DNA of 64,000 nt from Halomarina rubra (GCF_023699475.1 NZ_JALXFV010000008.1:534583-598582), one strand, 5' to 3'; positions 35,661 to 45,373 are shown, numbered from the stretch's first letter. The notes: a model not told the origin generated them from the sequence alone. Program-made: numbers and translations.

Positions 35661-35862
35661 CGAGTAGCCACGTCTGGAAACGGCGGCGGATTCGAGCCTC
35701 GTTCCTGTAGCGGTCCCGCGAGACGTGCGGGAGCTTAGCTCCCGTAGGAATCCGGCGGCTCCGCCGCCGGTGACGAACGCGAGCGGGACCGGGGGAGTCA
35801 CAGCGGGCGAGCGAAGCGAGTCCGACCGTCTCCCCGTGGTCCGTGGGTTCGAATCCTCCCCC
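35661..35862 (+). pseudogene. Degraded tRNA-Leu copy split by an insertion
   Basis: The 5' part (35663-35716) is nearly identical to the functional tRNA-Leu(CAA): AGTAGCCACGTCTGG, AAACGGCGGCGGATTC and TTCCTGTAGCGGTCC. The anticodon loop is altered (TTCGAGC) and the 3' anticodon stem is broken. The 3' part resumes at 35838-35862 with GGTCCGTGGGTTCGAATCC, matching the variable-arm end and T-arm. Acceptor arms no longer pair. About 121 bp are inserted between the halves. The copy is non-functional and probably arose by tandem duplication of the tRNA or by integration into it. Confidence 0.75.
35717..35837. mobile_element. Putative MITE-like insertion in the tRNA-Leu relic
   Basis: A 121-bp segment interrupts the tRNA copy and is flanked by a direct GGTCC (35712-35716 and 35838-35842), which looks like a 5-bp target-site duplication because the intact tRNA has the sequence once. 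The ends share GAGACG in inverted orientation (CGCGAGACG at the left, CCGTCTCCCCG at the right). Internally there are two strong hairpins: CGGGAGC-TTA-GCTCCCG (35728-35744) and CCGGCGG-CTCCG-CCGCCGG (35752-35770). There is no coding capacity for a transposase. Confidence 0.5.
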
Positions 35863-35916
35863 CGGAAGCGTCACCGCACCACAACGCTCGTAGCGGTGCG
35901 ACCGTTCTTCCCGACC

Positions 35917-36783
35917 ATGTCCGACGACGCGCCGCCGACGGAGGCGGCCGGCACGCCCGAACTCCGGCGACTCACGACGTACCCCGTCAAGTCCCTCGAC
36001 CCGCAGGACCACGACTCGCTCGCCGTCGCACACGGCACACTGGCGGGCGACCGCGAGTACGCGATGGTCGCGAAACCCGCCGACGAACCGCACGACCCGA
36101 CCACCGCGTCGGTCGGCGGACGTGGTGCCTACGTCAACGGGAAGCGAACCGCCGCCGTCCACCGTCTCCGGTCGTCGGTCGACCGGACGGCCGGAACCGT
36201 GACGCTCCGCGAGCAGGACGGAGAGGAGTCCCGGACGTTCTCGCTCGACGACCCAGGCGCGCTGAACGCGTATCTCACCGACTACTTCGACGAACCGGTG
36301 AGCATCCGCCACGAACCGCGCGGTGGGTACCCCGACGACCGGGAGTACGACGGGCCGACGGTCGTCTCGACGGCGACGCTCCGCGAGGTGGCGTCGTGGT
36401 TCGACGTCTCCACCGACAGTGCGCGCCGCCGGTTCCGCGCGAACCTGGAACTCGGCGGCGTCCCCGCGTTCTGGGAGGACCGCCTCTACGCCGACCACGG
36501 CGAAGCCGTCGCGGTCCGTATCGGTGACGTCGAACTGCTGGGCCTCAACCCCTGCCGACGCTGCGTCGTCCCCTCGCGCGACCCCGACACGGGGCGGGAG
36601 ACGCCGGGGTTTCGCGAGACGTTCCTGCGCGAGCGCCAGCGGACTCGTCCCGAGTGGCTCGACAGCGACCGTTTCGAGGGCGACTTCCGACTGATGGTCA
36701 ACACCCGTATCCCCGAATCGGAGTGGGGGAAGACGCTCACGGTGGGCGACACGGTCCGCGTCCTCGGGACCCGTCAGCTCTGA
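35917..36783 (+). CDS. MOSC domain protein
   Basis: The 288-residue protein has an N-terminal MOSC beta-barrel-like part (LRRLTTYPVKSLDPQDHDSL) and a C-terminal MOSC domain with RRRFRANLELGGVPAFWEDRL and the conserved cysteine in GLNPCRRCVVPSRDPDTG. Such proteins handle molybdenum-cofactor-linked sulfur or reduce N-hydroxylated compounds (YiiM/mARC type). The ATG at 35917 is chosen because the in-frame extension upstream is tRNA-derived. The 3' end overlaps the convergent DUF3006-like gene by 10 bp. Confidence 0.9.
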   Translation: MSDDAPPTEAAGTPELRRLTTYPVKSLDPQDHDSLAVAHGTLAGDREYAMVAKPADEPHDPTTASVGGRGAYVNGKRTAAVHRLRSSVDRTAGTVTLREQDGEESRTFSLDDPGALNAYLTDYFDEPVSIRHEPRGGYPDDREYDGPTVVSTATLREVASWFDVSTDSARRRFRANLELGGVPAFWEDRLYADHGEAVAVRIGDVELLGLNPCRRCVVPSRDPDTGRETPGFRETFLRERQRTRPEWLDSDRFEGDFRLMVNTRIPESEWGKTLTVGDTVRVLGTRQL

Positions 36784-37103
36784 TTCCCCGGCGGCACGAG
36801 CGGGCGCGCGAGTCGGTCCAGCCGACCGCGTGCGCGACCCGCTCGCCGTCGGGTCTCGGAAGCGTCGTACTCGGCGCTGACCAGCGTCCCGTGGGCGAGC
36901 GCGACGTGCACCACCGCGTCGACGTGACGGGCCTCGGGTGGCAGCGCCTCGTGACCGACGGTCACCATCCGACCGTCGTCGGTCACGAGCACCGCACGGT
37001 CGGCCTCGAACCGGTCGACGACGGCGGTCGTCCGTGGCTGACCGACCGGCGAGACGAGCGCACAACAGACGAGGACACAGAGCGCGGGACGGAGTCCGAA
37101 CAC
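36774..37103 (-). CDS. DUF3006-like protein with N-terminal hydrophobic signal
   Basis: The 109-residue protein begins with a hydrophobic segment (LRPALCVLVCCALVSPVG), then a DUF3006-like body: TTAVVDRFEADRAVLVTDDGR and EALPPEARHVDAVVHVAL. It resembles the next gene (37144-37563), which lacks the signal. The DUF3006 family is small and beta-rich and often lies beside metallo-beta-lactamase genes. The pair and the lactamase gene form a leftward operon. Function is unknown; export or membrane anchoring is inferred from the first 20 residues. Confidence 0.75.
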   Translation of the reverse strand: MFGLRPALCVLVCCALVSPVGQPRTTAVVDRFEADRAVLVTDDGRMVTVGHEALPPEARHVDAVVHVALAHGTLVSAEYDASETRRRAGRARGRLDRLARPLVPPGNQS

Positions 37104-37143
37104 GACCCGCCCTGGTCGCGCCTTCGTTCAAGAACGTTCGCGC

Positions 37144-37563
37144 TCACCGCGCGTCTCGGTCGTCGTGTTCGTCGGAGGGGGCGTCGACGCTCCGGTCGCT
37201 CGGGTGGGTGTCCTCCTCGCCGTCGGGGTCCGGGGTCGTCTCCTCGCTCGCGTCACCGAGGCGGCGCGAGAGACGGTCGAACCGCGACTGGGTGCGCTCG
37301 GCGCGTCGGTCGGTCTCCTCGGCGTCGTACCGGACCGCGACGGGGGCCCCGTCCCGGAGCGTGACGCGGAGGACGGCGTCCGGCCGGCGCGCGTCCTCGG
37401 GGAGCGCCTCGCGCGCGACGGTCACGTCGCCGACCGTCTCCCCGTCGGCCTCCAGCAACACGACCCCGAGGTCGTCCTCGAACCGGTCGAGCACGCCGAG
37501 GTACTCGCCGTCGGCCACCGCGTCGCCCTCCCGTCCGCCCGCCGCGTCGTGGTCGTCACTCAT
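37144..37563 (-). CDS. DUF3006 family protein
   Basis: The 139-residue acidic protein carries GVLDRFEDDLGVVLLEADGE, EALPEDARRPDAVLRVTLRDG and AVRYDAEETDRRAERTQSRFD, then a disordered acidic C-terminus. Its start overlaps the stop of the lamin-tail metallo-beta-lactamase gene by 8 bp, so translation is coupled. It is a paralogue of the protein at 36774-37103. A role tied to the lactamase-type hydrolase is inferred from this constant neighbourhood. Confidence 0.82.
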   Translation of the reverse strand: MSDDHDAAGGREGDAVADGEYLGVLDRFEDDLGVVLLEADGETVGDVTVAREALPEDARRPDAVLRVTLRDGAPVAVRYDAEETDRRAERTQSRFDRLSRRLGDASEETTPDPDGEEDTHPSDRSVDAPSDEHDDRDAR

Positions 37564-39019
37564 ACCGTTCGGCGAGGACCTCCACCCCGTTGGCCGTTTC
37601 GACGACGACGGTGTCGCCGTCGTTGTTCCACAGCGGTCCGTCCGACCCCCAGTAGCGGTCGGTCGCGGTGTCGCTCCCGCTGCCGGTGTGGAGCGTCACG
37701 CGCTCGCCGGGAGCCAGCGTCACCTCGCCGAACGTGTACTCGTGGCCCGCCTCGTCGCGGACGGTCCACCCCGAGAGGTCGAGCGGGTCGTCGCCAGCGT
37801 TCTCGAAGACGACGTACTCGTCGTTCAGGTTCTCGCCGTCCGGCCCGGCGGCGTCGGCGTGGACCTCGACGAGTCGGAGGTCGCCGCCCGTCGTCGCGAC
37901 GGTGCCGCCGTCGGTCGCGACGGGAGTGGCGGCGTCGCCGATGGGGGTGTCTCCGGTGGCCGCGCCGGCAGCGGTCCCGTCGTTCGCGACGCTCCCGACG
38001 GCGACCCGTGGTTCGACGGCGGCGGTCGCTCCCGGTGAGAGCGCCTCGCCCTCGCGGAGACTCGTGGCCTCGGTCGGTGCGGCCTGCTGGGTGGCGACGA
38101 CGACGCGCTGGCCGTCGGTTCGAACGACGACGTCGCCGTGCGTGCCCGTCCAGAACGTCGGAATCGACCGTTCGCCGAGTCGGGTCAACACCTCCTCGTG
38201 GGGGTGGCCGTACTCCGAGTCGTAGGCGCTGGAGACGACCGCGACCGCGGGCGAGACGGCGTCGAGGAACGCCGCGGTCGAGGAGGAGGAACTGCCGTGG
38301 TGGCCGACCTTCAGGACGGTCGCGTCGAGGTCGGCGGCGTGGTCGAGCAGCCACGTCTCCGCGCCGGCCTCGGCGTCGCCGGTCAGCAGCACCGATGTCT
38401 CGCCGTAGTCGACGTCGAGGACGACGCTGTTCTCGTTGCGGTCCCGGCCGTCGAGGTACTCCTCGGGAGGGGCGAGGACGGTCGCTTCGACGCTCTCGAA
38501 CGGAATCTCGTCGCCCGCCCGGACCTCGAACAACGACACGTCGTAGCGTTCGACCGCGTCGAGGTACTCCTCGTAGGTCCGCGTACTGGCGGCGATGCCG
38601 GGGTCGTACACCGCGCCGACGCCCTCGCCCTCGGTCTCCAGGTACTCGACGACCGCCTCGTGACCCCCGATGTGGTCGGCGTCGGCGTGGGTCGTCACGA
38701 GGTGGTCGATGCGGTCGACGTCGTGACGGCGCAGGTAGTCGACGACGTGTTCGCCGTCGTCCTCGTAGTCGCCGGTGTCGACGAGCATCGTCTCGCCCGA
38801 GGGGGCGACGAGCAACGTCGCGTCGCCCTGGCCGACGTTCAGGAAGTGGACCGAGAGCGTCTCGCTCGCCGGTGCGTCGAGGGTGTCGGTAGCGGTCGTC
38901 ACGTTCGCGTCGCCACCGTCCGCACCCGTCCCGTCACCGGCAGGTGGAAGTCCCGTCCCCGAACACCCGGCGAGGACGACGAGCAGGCAGCACAGCACGA
39001 CGCGAACGACCGGCTTCAC
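37556..39019 (-). CDS. ComEC-like metallo-beta-lactamase lipoprotein with C-terminal lamin-tail domain
   Basis: The start is a GTG at 39019 (VKPVVRVVLCC), giving 487 residues with a lipoprotein signal (LCCLLVVLAGC). The metallo-beta-lactamase domain (about 65-310) shows NVGQGDATLLVAP, the metal motif THADADHIGGH, LLTGDAEAG and KVGHHGSSSSS, as in the hydrolase domain of the DNA-uptake protein ComEC. A disordered linker follows, then a lamin-tail domain (about 385-487: DEYVVFENAGDDPLDLSGW). It is probably an extracellular nuclease or phosphodiesterase. An upstream TTG start is less likely. The ComEC channel itself is absent. Confidence 0.88.
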   Translation of the reverse strand: MKPVVRVVLCCLLVVLAGCSGTGLPPAGDGTGADGGDANVTTATDTLDAPASETLSVHFLNVGQGDATLLVAPSGETMLVDTGDYEDDGEHVVDYLRRHDVDRIDHLVTTHADADHIGGHEAVVEYLETEGEGVGAVYDPGIAASTRTYEEYLDAVERYDVSLFEVRAGDEIPFESVEATVLAPPEEYLDGRDRNENSVVLDVDYGETSVLLTGDAEAGAETWLLDHAADLDATVLKVGHHGSSSSSTAAFLDAVSPAVAVVSSAYDSEYGHPHEEVLTRLGERSIPTFWTGTHGDVVVRTDGQRVVVATQQAAPTEATSLREGEALSPGATAAVEPRVAVGSVANDGTAAGAATGDTPIGDAATPVATDGGTVATTGGDLRLVEVHADAAGPDGENLNDEYVVFENAGDDPLDLSGWTVRDEAGHEYTFGEVTLAPGERVTLHTGSGSDTATDRYWGSDGPLWNNDGDTVVVETANGVEVLAERYE

Positions 39020-39091
39020 GCCCCTCACTCCGCGACGTGCGGGCAAGAGGCTGTGGGCCGTCTCCGCCGGCCGACGGCCGGTCGTTCGCGG

Positions 39092-39346
39092 TCACGCCGC
39101 GTCGACGGCCTCGACCTCACCCAGCACCGCCCAGCCGTCTGGCGTCTCGCGGGCGACGAGCAGCGGGTCGTCCTCGCCGTCGGTCACCATCCGGTAGGTC
39201 GTGCCCTCGGTGGTGCCCTCCGCCTGGAACGACTCCTGGAAGAACTCCGCCGACCGCATCGAGAGGACGAGCGACTCGCCGTCGACGAGCGTGAGTCGGA
39301 TGTCCTTCGGGGCGATGTTGTGGATTCGCTTCGCGAGCGTGTTCAT
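39092..39346 (-). CDS. Small conserved haloarchaeal protein, unknown
   Basis: The 84-residue acidic protein reads MNTLAKRIHNIAPKDIRLTL and VDGESLVLSMRSAEFFQESF, then EGTTYRMVTDGEDDPLLVARE. It has a compact beta-rich pattern and no cysteine or metal motif. It is divergent from the inositol-phosphatase gene (66 bp between starts) with AT-rich CCCTTAATCGG between them. A very long frame over the same bases to 41614 is an antisense artefact. Confidence 0.75.
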   Translation of the reverse strand: MNTLAKRIHNIAPKDIRLTLVDGESLVLSMRSAEFFQESFQAEGTTEGTTYRMVTDGEDDPLLVARETPDGWAVLGEVEAVDAA

Positions 39347-39412
39347 ACCACCTGCCTCCACGCCGTCGCCCTTAATCGGTGCCACTTTGCGTGCGCCTCC
39401 CCGCTCGTCCGT

Positions 39413-40246
39413 ATGCACGCTGACACCTCCATCCGACTCGCCGTCGCCGAGCGCGCCGCCCGCGCGGGGGCGGCCGTCGCCGCCGACGGCTTCCGTGACG
39501 GCCTCGACGTCGAGACGAAAGACGGGAAGACCGACGTCGTCACCGAGGCCGACCGCCAGACCCAGCGCCGCGTCGTCGAGGTCGTCCGCGAGACGTTCCC
39601 CGACGACGCCATCGTCGGGGAGGAGAGCGTGGCGCACGGCGTCGCGGGAGCAGACGACGAGCCGAAAGCGGTGCCCGAGGACGGCCCGGCGTGGGTCGTC
39701 GACCCCATCGACGGGACGAACAACTTCGTCCGCGAGTTGCGCACCTGGGCGACGAGCGTCGCCGCCGTCGTCGACGGGGAAGCCGTCGCCGCCGTCAACG
39801 TCCTCCCCGCGCTCGGCGACACCTACGTGGCGGGGCCGAATGGGGTCACGCGAAACGGCCACCCCGTCACCGTCAACGACGAGACCGACCCCGAGCAGTG
39901 TGCCGTCGTCCCGACCATCTGGTGGGACTTCGACGCCCGCGACGAGTACGCCGCCGCCTGCGAGGCCATCGTCTCCCGGTTCGGCGACATGCGACGGTTC
40001 GGCTGTGCACAGGCCGCTCTCTCGCAGGTCGCCGACGGGAGCGTCGACGGTGTCCTCACCAACGTCGACCCCAACCCGTGGGACAGCGTCGCGGGTGCGT
40101 TCGTGGTCGAGCAGGCCGGCGGGACCGTCACCGGACTCGACGGCGAACCGTGGCGACACGACTCGCCGGGACTGGTCGCCTCCTCGGGCGCGTGTCACGA
40201 CGCCGTCCTCGCGGCCGCCCGCGACGTCGACGACCGAACCTGGTGA
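39413..40246 (+). CDS. Inositol-1-monophosphatase / fructose-1,6-bisphosphatase family phosphatase
   Basis: The 277-residue protein shows the three metal-site motifs of the family: GEES (in AIVGEESVAHG), WVVDPIDGTNNFVRELRTW and NPWDSVAGAFVVEQAGG. It hydrolyses a sugar- or inositol-phosphate with Mg2+; archaeal members may act on inositol-1-phosphate, fructose-1,6-bisphosphate or PAP. The start at 39413 follows a TTAATC box by about 45 bp. A 35-residue acidic insert near EPKAVPEDGPA follows the first motif. Confidence 0.93.
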   Translation: MHADTSIRLAVAERAARAGAAVAADGFRDGLDVETKDGKTDVVTEADRQTQRRVVEVVRETFPDDAIVGEESVAHGVAGADDEPKAVPEDGPAWVVDPIDGTNNFVRELRTWATSVAAVVDGEAVAAVNVLPALGDTYVAGPNGVTRNGHPVTVNDETDPEQCAVVPTIWWDFDARDEYAAACEAIVSRFGDMRRFGCAQAALSQVADGSVDGVLTNVDPNPWDSVAGAFVVEQAGGTVTGLDGEPWRHDSPGLVASSGACHDAVLAAARDVDDRTW

Positions 40247-41533
<1,287 letters not shown>

Positions 41534-41653
41534 GACACCCCACCGTTTTAGAAAGGGTCCTCCCTCGTGCCTGTGGCACTCGGTCGAACCTCCACCAAAA
41601 CCCTCTCCCAGCAAGCGACGCTTCTGGGAGCCTGCGAGACGCGCTCGCTCGTT

Positions 41654-42571
41654 TCACTCACTCGCGCGGACGCTCGAACTGGACTCGGAGGCACTCGTCG
41701 TAACCGGGGCTGGCGTCTCGTACAACCCGTCGCCTTCGTTCAGCACCGTCCCGTCGTACGTCCTCGTCGCCGCGAACTGCCGACCGTCGAGTGCCACGAC
41801 GACCCGCGTCGGTGGGTCGTCGGTCCCGACGGCAGCGCGGAACTCCCGTAGTGCGAGAGCGGACTCACAGATAGTGTCGTTTTCCGGGTGCGTGACGCCG
41901 GAAGTGACGGTGACGACGAGGGTACCGTCGTTGTGGCGGGTGGTACTGGCGTTCATCGTGAGACACCTGTCGTCGCTGCTGGCTTCGACCTGTCCGGTGA
42001 CGAGGACACGCCCGTCGTCGCGCTCGACGGCGACCAGTTCGGCCCACTCACTGCCGTTGTAGTCGAACTCGTCGCCGCCGAACGCGAGCAGGTCGGCGTC
42101 GCTCGTGAGACTGCTCGTGTGGCGAAAGCCGCTGTCGTGCGTGACGACGACGCGGTCCGGTCTGGCGTCGGTCACGACCGTCGCCCGGTAGTCGTAGTAG
42201 CCGAGCGACCCGTTACAGCCGCCCTTGTCGGCGGGCACCTCGGAGTCGGACGTGACCTGAACTGCGAGCGTGCCGTCCGCTCGGCGGGTCGCGTCGGCGT
42301 CCATGGTCAGGCACGGTCTGTCACCGATACCGGGAATCAGGCCCGTGACGACGACCGAGTCGTTCCGGTACTCGACGGCAGCAGCCTCCTCGTAGGCAGT
42401 GATGTCGGGCCCCTCGAAGTACTCGCCGTCGTACTCCAGGTCCACCTCTCGGTCGGTCGGAGTACGGTTCTGTTCGTCGTCACCGAGCGGCGTCGTCCCC
42501 AGGCAGCCTGTGACGACGAGCACGCTACAGAGCGCCAGCACGAGCAGTCCGGACGGGCGGGTGGAGGGCAT
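41654..42571 (-). CDS. Lipoprotein with an internal domain duplication
   Basis: The 305-residue protein has a Sec-type lipoprotein signal (LLVLALCSVLVVTGC). Two similar beta-rich repeats follow: residues about 70-150 (VVVTGLIPGIGDRPCLTMDA through RVVVTHDSG) and about 180-275 (VLVTGQVEASSDDRCLTMNA through RVVVALDGR). Each has CLTM and a second cysteine, probably a disulfide. It is an exported protein of unknown function. It is convergent with the DUF63 gene, and its start lies upstream of the YcaO gene's end on the same strand. Confidence 0.8.
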   Translation of the reverse strand: MPSTRPSGLLVLALCSVLVVTGCLGTTPLGDDEQNRTPTDREVDLEYDGEYFEGPDITAYEEAAAVEYRNDSVVVTGLIPGIGDRPCLTMDADATRRADGTLAVQVTSDSEVPADKGGCNGSLGYYDYRATVVTDARPDRVVVTHDSGFRHTSSLTSDADLLAFGGDEFDYNGSEWAELVAVERDDGRVLVTGQVEASSDDRCLTMNASTTRHNDGTLVVTVTSGVTHPENDTICESALALREFRAAVGTDDPPTRVVVALDGRQFAATRTYDGTVLNEGDGLYETPAPVTTSASESSSSVRASE

Positions 42572-42643
42572 CGTTCGATTCGACGGACCAGTTCACCAAA
42601 TTCCTTCGGGTGGGTCGCTAGCTCGCAGGACGTCGACCCGTGA

Positions 42644-44389
42644 CTACGGGAACGGGTGGTGTTCCCGCCCGAGTCGCGGTTCGAAGCCGAGTGACTCGGG
42701 GACGGACTCCGCACGCTCGCCGAAGTACGGGTCGTCGATGAACAGCGGTTGGGCGGCGGGGACGAGCACCCGGACCGCCTCGAAGCCGAGGACGTCGAGG
42801 TCGCGGGTCGTCAGGCGGGCGGCGTAGGCGTCGAGGCCGACCTTGTCGAGCGCCGTCAGGAGTGTCTCCAGTTCGGTGTCGGCGTCGGGGACGTCGCTGG
42901 CGACGCTCGTGATGGGGATGGTCGTCTCGGGGTCGGTGAACGCTCGGGCGGCGTCGGGGAGGGAGGCGAAGTGGCCGATGCGACCGCCGGCGTCCGTCGC
43001 TCGCGACCTCCCCATCCGGTCGAGTTCCGACCAGTTCTGGAGCGCCTCGGCGCACGCGCTCTCGGCGGCGGCGACGGGGTCGAGGGCCGCGGCGGTGCCG
43101 AGCGCGAACTGGGGCCACTCCCCACCGCCGGACGAGGCCCGGCGTACTCCCGAATCCGCGGATTCGGGACCCTCGCGGTGGACCGCGCACGCCACGACAG
43201 GTACGTCGACGTTCTGAGTCAGGAGCGTCGTCGTCACCGACAGACCCTCCGAGTGGGCGCGCTTGCGCATCGTCTCGAAGCTGGTGTCGGTCGCCGTCTC
43301 CTCTACCGCCAGCCCGAGCGGGTCGAACGTCGAGTACCACGACAGCATCGCCGCGTCGCGTTCTATGACCTCGGTGAGGCCCGCCACGAGCGCTTCGACG
43401 CCGGAGTTACCGAGTCCGAGACCCGTCGTGATGGTCGGGCCGCCACCCGACAGCGGGAACTGGACCCGCGGGGCCGGGAGGTGGACCGACGCGCCGGTGT
43501 GGAGGTCCTCACCGGGGACCCACGACAGCGGTCCGTCGGGGGCCGCGTCGTCGGGCAACACGAACGCCGACAGCGGGACCGCGTCGGGGACGTCTCCCGC
43601 GCGCCCGCGGACGAACTCGCTCTCGCGGAAGACGCCGGCGGCGTAGCGCTCGAACCCCTCGCCGACGGCCTTCATGTACGCCGCGTTCCAGTCGGGCGAG
43701 ACCCCGGCGGCCTGGCGTGCCGCCTGGACGTCACTGAACCCCTCGGTCGCACAGCAGTTCGAGAGGTAGTACGGTAGCGGGAACGACTCGACCTCGCCGA
43801 CCTCGTGGACGATGCCGACGCGGTCGTCGACGGCCATCTCCGCGCGACCGAGCGAGGCTTCGAGCGGGCGGTCGACGTGGTCTCGCCGGAGCTCCCGGTC
43901 GGGCGCGCCCGAACACGCACAGTGAGGTAGCGGGAGGACCCGCCGGTCGGCGTACGGAACCTCGACGAGGCCGCCGAACACGTTCGACGTGCCGTTCAGC
44001 ACTCGGACGGCCTCGCGACCCGCGAGCGCGCCGGCGAACCGGGCCGTCGACGCGTCGACGCTGTCGGTCGTCGCGTCGGCCTCGTCGTCGAGGTTGGCGG
44101 CGACTCGACCCCGGAGACAGTCGTAGCAGGCGGTCTCCGGTGAGAACCCGGCGACGCTCGCGTCCACCTCGGCGACCGCGTGACCGCCGACCCCGCCGAG
44201 TTCGACGGCGAGCCACGGCGTTCCCGAGCGGTTGGCGGCCGCGAACGCGTCGTCGCCGACCGACCCGACGACGACGCCAAGCGTCGCCTCTGCGACAGAC
44301 TCGCGTCGCTCCACCCGTTCCTCGACGTCCTCCAGTGCGGCGGCGACGGCCTCGGCGGCCGGCCCCTCCCCTACGAGCGCGACAGTCAT
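42644..44389 (-). CDS. YcaO cyclodehydratase/thioamidation protein with TOMM-type N-terminal half
   Basis: The 581-residue protein has an N-terminal Rossmann-like region (MTVALVGEGPAAEAVAAALE) followed by CYDCLRGR, PHCACSGAP and NCCATEGF cysteine pairs that fit the zinc site of TOMM partner proteins. The C-terminal YcaO domain (about 215-581) shows its ATP site: MKAVGEGFERYAAG, GLTEVIERDAAMLSWY and AESACAEALQNWSEL. It ends in HHPFP, recalling the proline-rich YcaO terminus. YcaO enzymes phosphorylate peptide amides to make azolines or thioamides. No precursor peptide, TfuA or dehydrogenase gene is adjacent, so the substrate may be a ribosomal protein or another distant gene product. Confidence 0.88.
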   Translation of the reverse strand: MTVALVGEGPAAEAVAAALEDVEERVERRESVAEATLGVVVGSVGDDAFAAANRSGTPWLAVELGGVGGHAVAEVDASVAGFSPETACYDCLRGRVAANLDDEADATTDSVDASTARFAGALAGREAVRVLNGTSNVFGGLVEVPYADRRVLPLPHCACSGAPDRELRRDHVDRPLEASLGRAEMAVDDRVGIVHEVGEVESFPLPYYLSNCCATEGFSDVQAARQAAGVSPDWNAAYMKAVGEGFERYAAGVFRESEFVRGRAGDVPDAVPLSAFVLPDDAAPDGPLSWVPGEDLHTGASVHLPAPRVQFPLSGGGPTITTGLGLGNSGVEALVAGLTEVIERDAAMLSWYSTFDPLGLAVEETATDTSFETMRKRAHSEGLSVTTTLLTQNVDVPVVACAVHREGPESADSGVRRASSGGGEWPQFALGTAAALDPVAAAESACAEALQNWSELDRMGRSRATDAGGRIGHFASLPDAARAFTDPETTIPITSVASDVPDADTELETLLTALDKVGLDAYAARLTTRDLDVLGFEAVRVLVPAAQPLFIDDPYFGERAESVPESLGFEPRLGREHHPFP

Positions 44390-44560
44390 GGCTGGGCGAA
44401 CGGACGACCGGCACAAAAACGATAGTGGTTACGCGCGGGTGCGGTGCGGTCCGAGCGGACGACGCCGTGCCGCGAGCGAGACGAAGCCGAGCGAGCGGCC
44501 TTTTTCGTGCAGGGCTTTGGAGGAGTGGTGCGCTTCGCGCACCCGACGAAGAAAACGGTG

Positions 44561-45373
44561 CTACGACGCCATCAGCGACTGCGCCACGTTGGCGAGTTCG
44601 CCGCTGTCGGCACCGCGCAGGCGGTCGTCGCCGAGGACGAGACGGAGGCGCGGACGGCCGACGTCGATGGGCACCTTCTCGGTGTCGATGAGGCCCAGCT
44701 CCTCGAGACGGGTCTTCGTCCGGGAGAACGTCGCCTTCGAGGCGATACCGACGTCCTCGCCCCACTTCGAGATGTCGTAGAGCAGTTCCTCGTTCTTCGC
44801 GGCGACGAGCAGCGAGATGGTGACCTCGTCGAGGCCGTCGCCGTCGCCACGTGCGGTCTCCATCGACCCGAGGACGGCGTCGAAGTCGTCGGCGACGTTC
44901 GCGCCGATGTCGTCCGACAGCGACTCGCGGACCCGCGAGATGGCGGGCGTGCGGAGGTTGAACTGCTCGGCGGCCTCCCAGGCGGCGGCGAACTGCTCGG
45001 TCGCGCTGTCGACGAACTCGCTATCTTCGGTGGCGAGGCCCGCGACGTGGTCGCCCGCGTCGACGATGGCCATGGTGCGGTCGGCGGTGACGAGCAGCGT
45101 GTTCGACGGTTCGTCGAGCACGCGCAGTTCGAGTCGGCCGGCGGTCATCAGGTCCGCGGCGGTGCTCGCGACGATGAAGTCGTCGAGCACGTCCTTGAAC
45201 ATCCGCTCGTCGCCGAACAGTCGGACGGACGCGTCGCCGGCCTCGTCGAGTTCCTCGACGAGCGCCTCGAACGTCTCCGCGTCGGGGTTGACGAGGTAGG
45301 CAGTGCCGTCCACGTCGGCCAGGGCGGTGGCAAGCAACGACTCCACGCTCGACTCCAGTACGTTCGAACTCAT
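44561..45373 (-). CDS. tbsP: Transcriptional regulator TbsP (DUF5821)
   Basis: The 270-residue protein matches the haloarchaeal TbsP family: MSSNVLESSVESLLATALAD, then a sensor-like region and a C-terminal winged helix (about 200-250: YDISKWGEDVGIASKATFSRTKTRLEELGLI). In Haloferax, TbsP controls glycolytic versus gluconeogenic gene expression together with GlpR. The leftward promoter has TTAAATAG about 38 bp before the start (near 45399-45406). The divergent-side spacer to the CHAT gene (45374-45573, 200 bp) contains no other gene. Confidence 0.88.
   Translation of the reverse strand: MSSNVLESSVESLLATALADVDGTAYLVNPDAETFEALVEELDEAGDASVRLFGDERMFKDVLDDFIVASTAADLMTAGRLELRVLDEPSNTLLVTADRTMAIVDAGDHVAGLATEDSEFVDSATEQFAAAWEAAEQFNLRTPAISRVRESLSDDIGANVADDFDAVLGSMETARGDGDGLDEVTISLLVAAKNEELLYDISKWGEDVGIASKATFSRTKTRLEELGLIDTEKVPIDVGRPRLRLVLGDDRLRGADSGELANVAQSLMAS

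Larger units (their letters stand above)
35583..35916. other. 334-bp region between tRNA-Leu and the MOSC gene
   Basis: There is no protein gene here. The region contains the hairpin at 35611-35633, the degraded tRNA-Leu with its insertion, and the leader of the MOSC gene. A long in-frame extension of the MOSC frame into this region is chance, since it runs through tRNA-derived sequence. Confidence 0.6.

Noticed and set aside
35361-35738. Rightward frame across tRNA-Leu and its relic
   Set aside because: It is translated from tRNA sequence, with no protein-like features.
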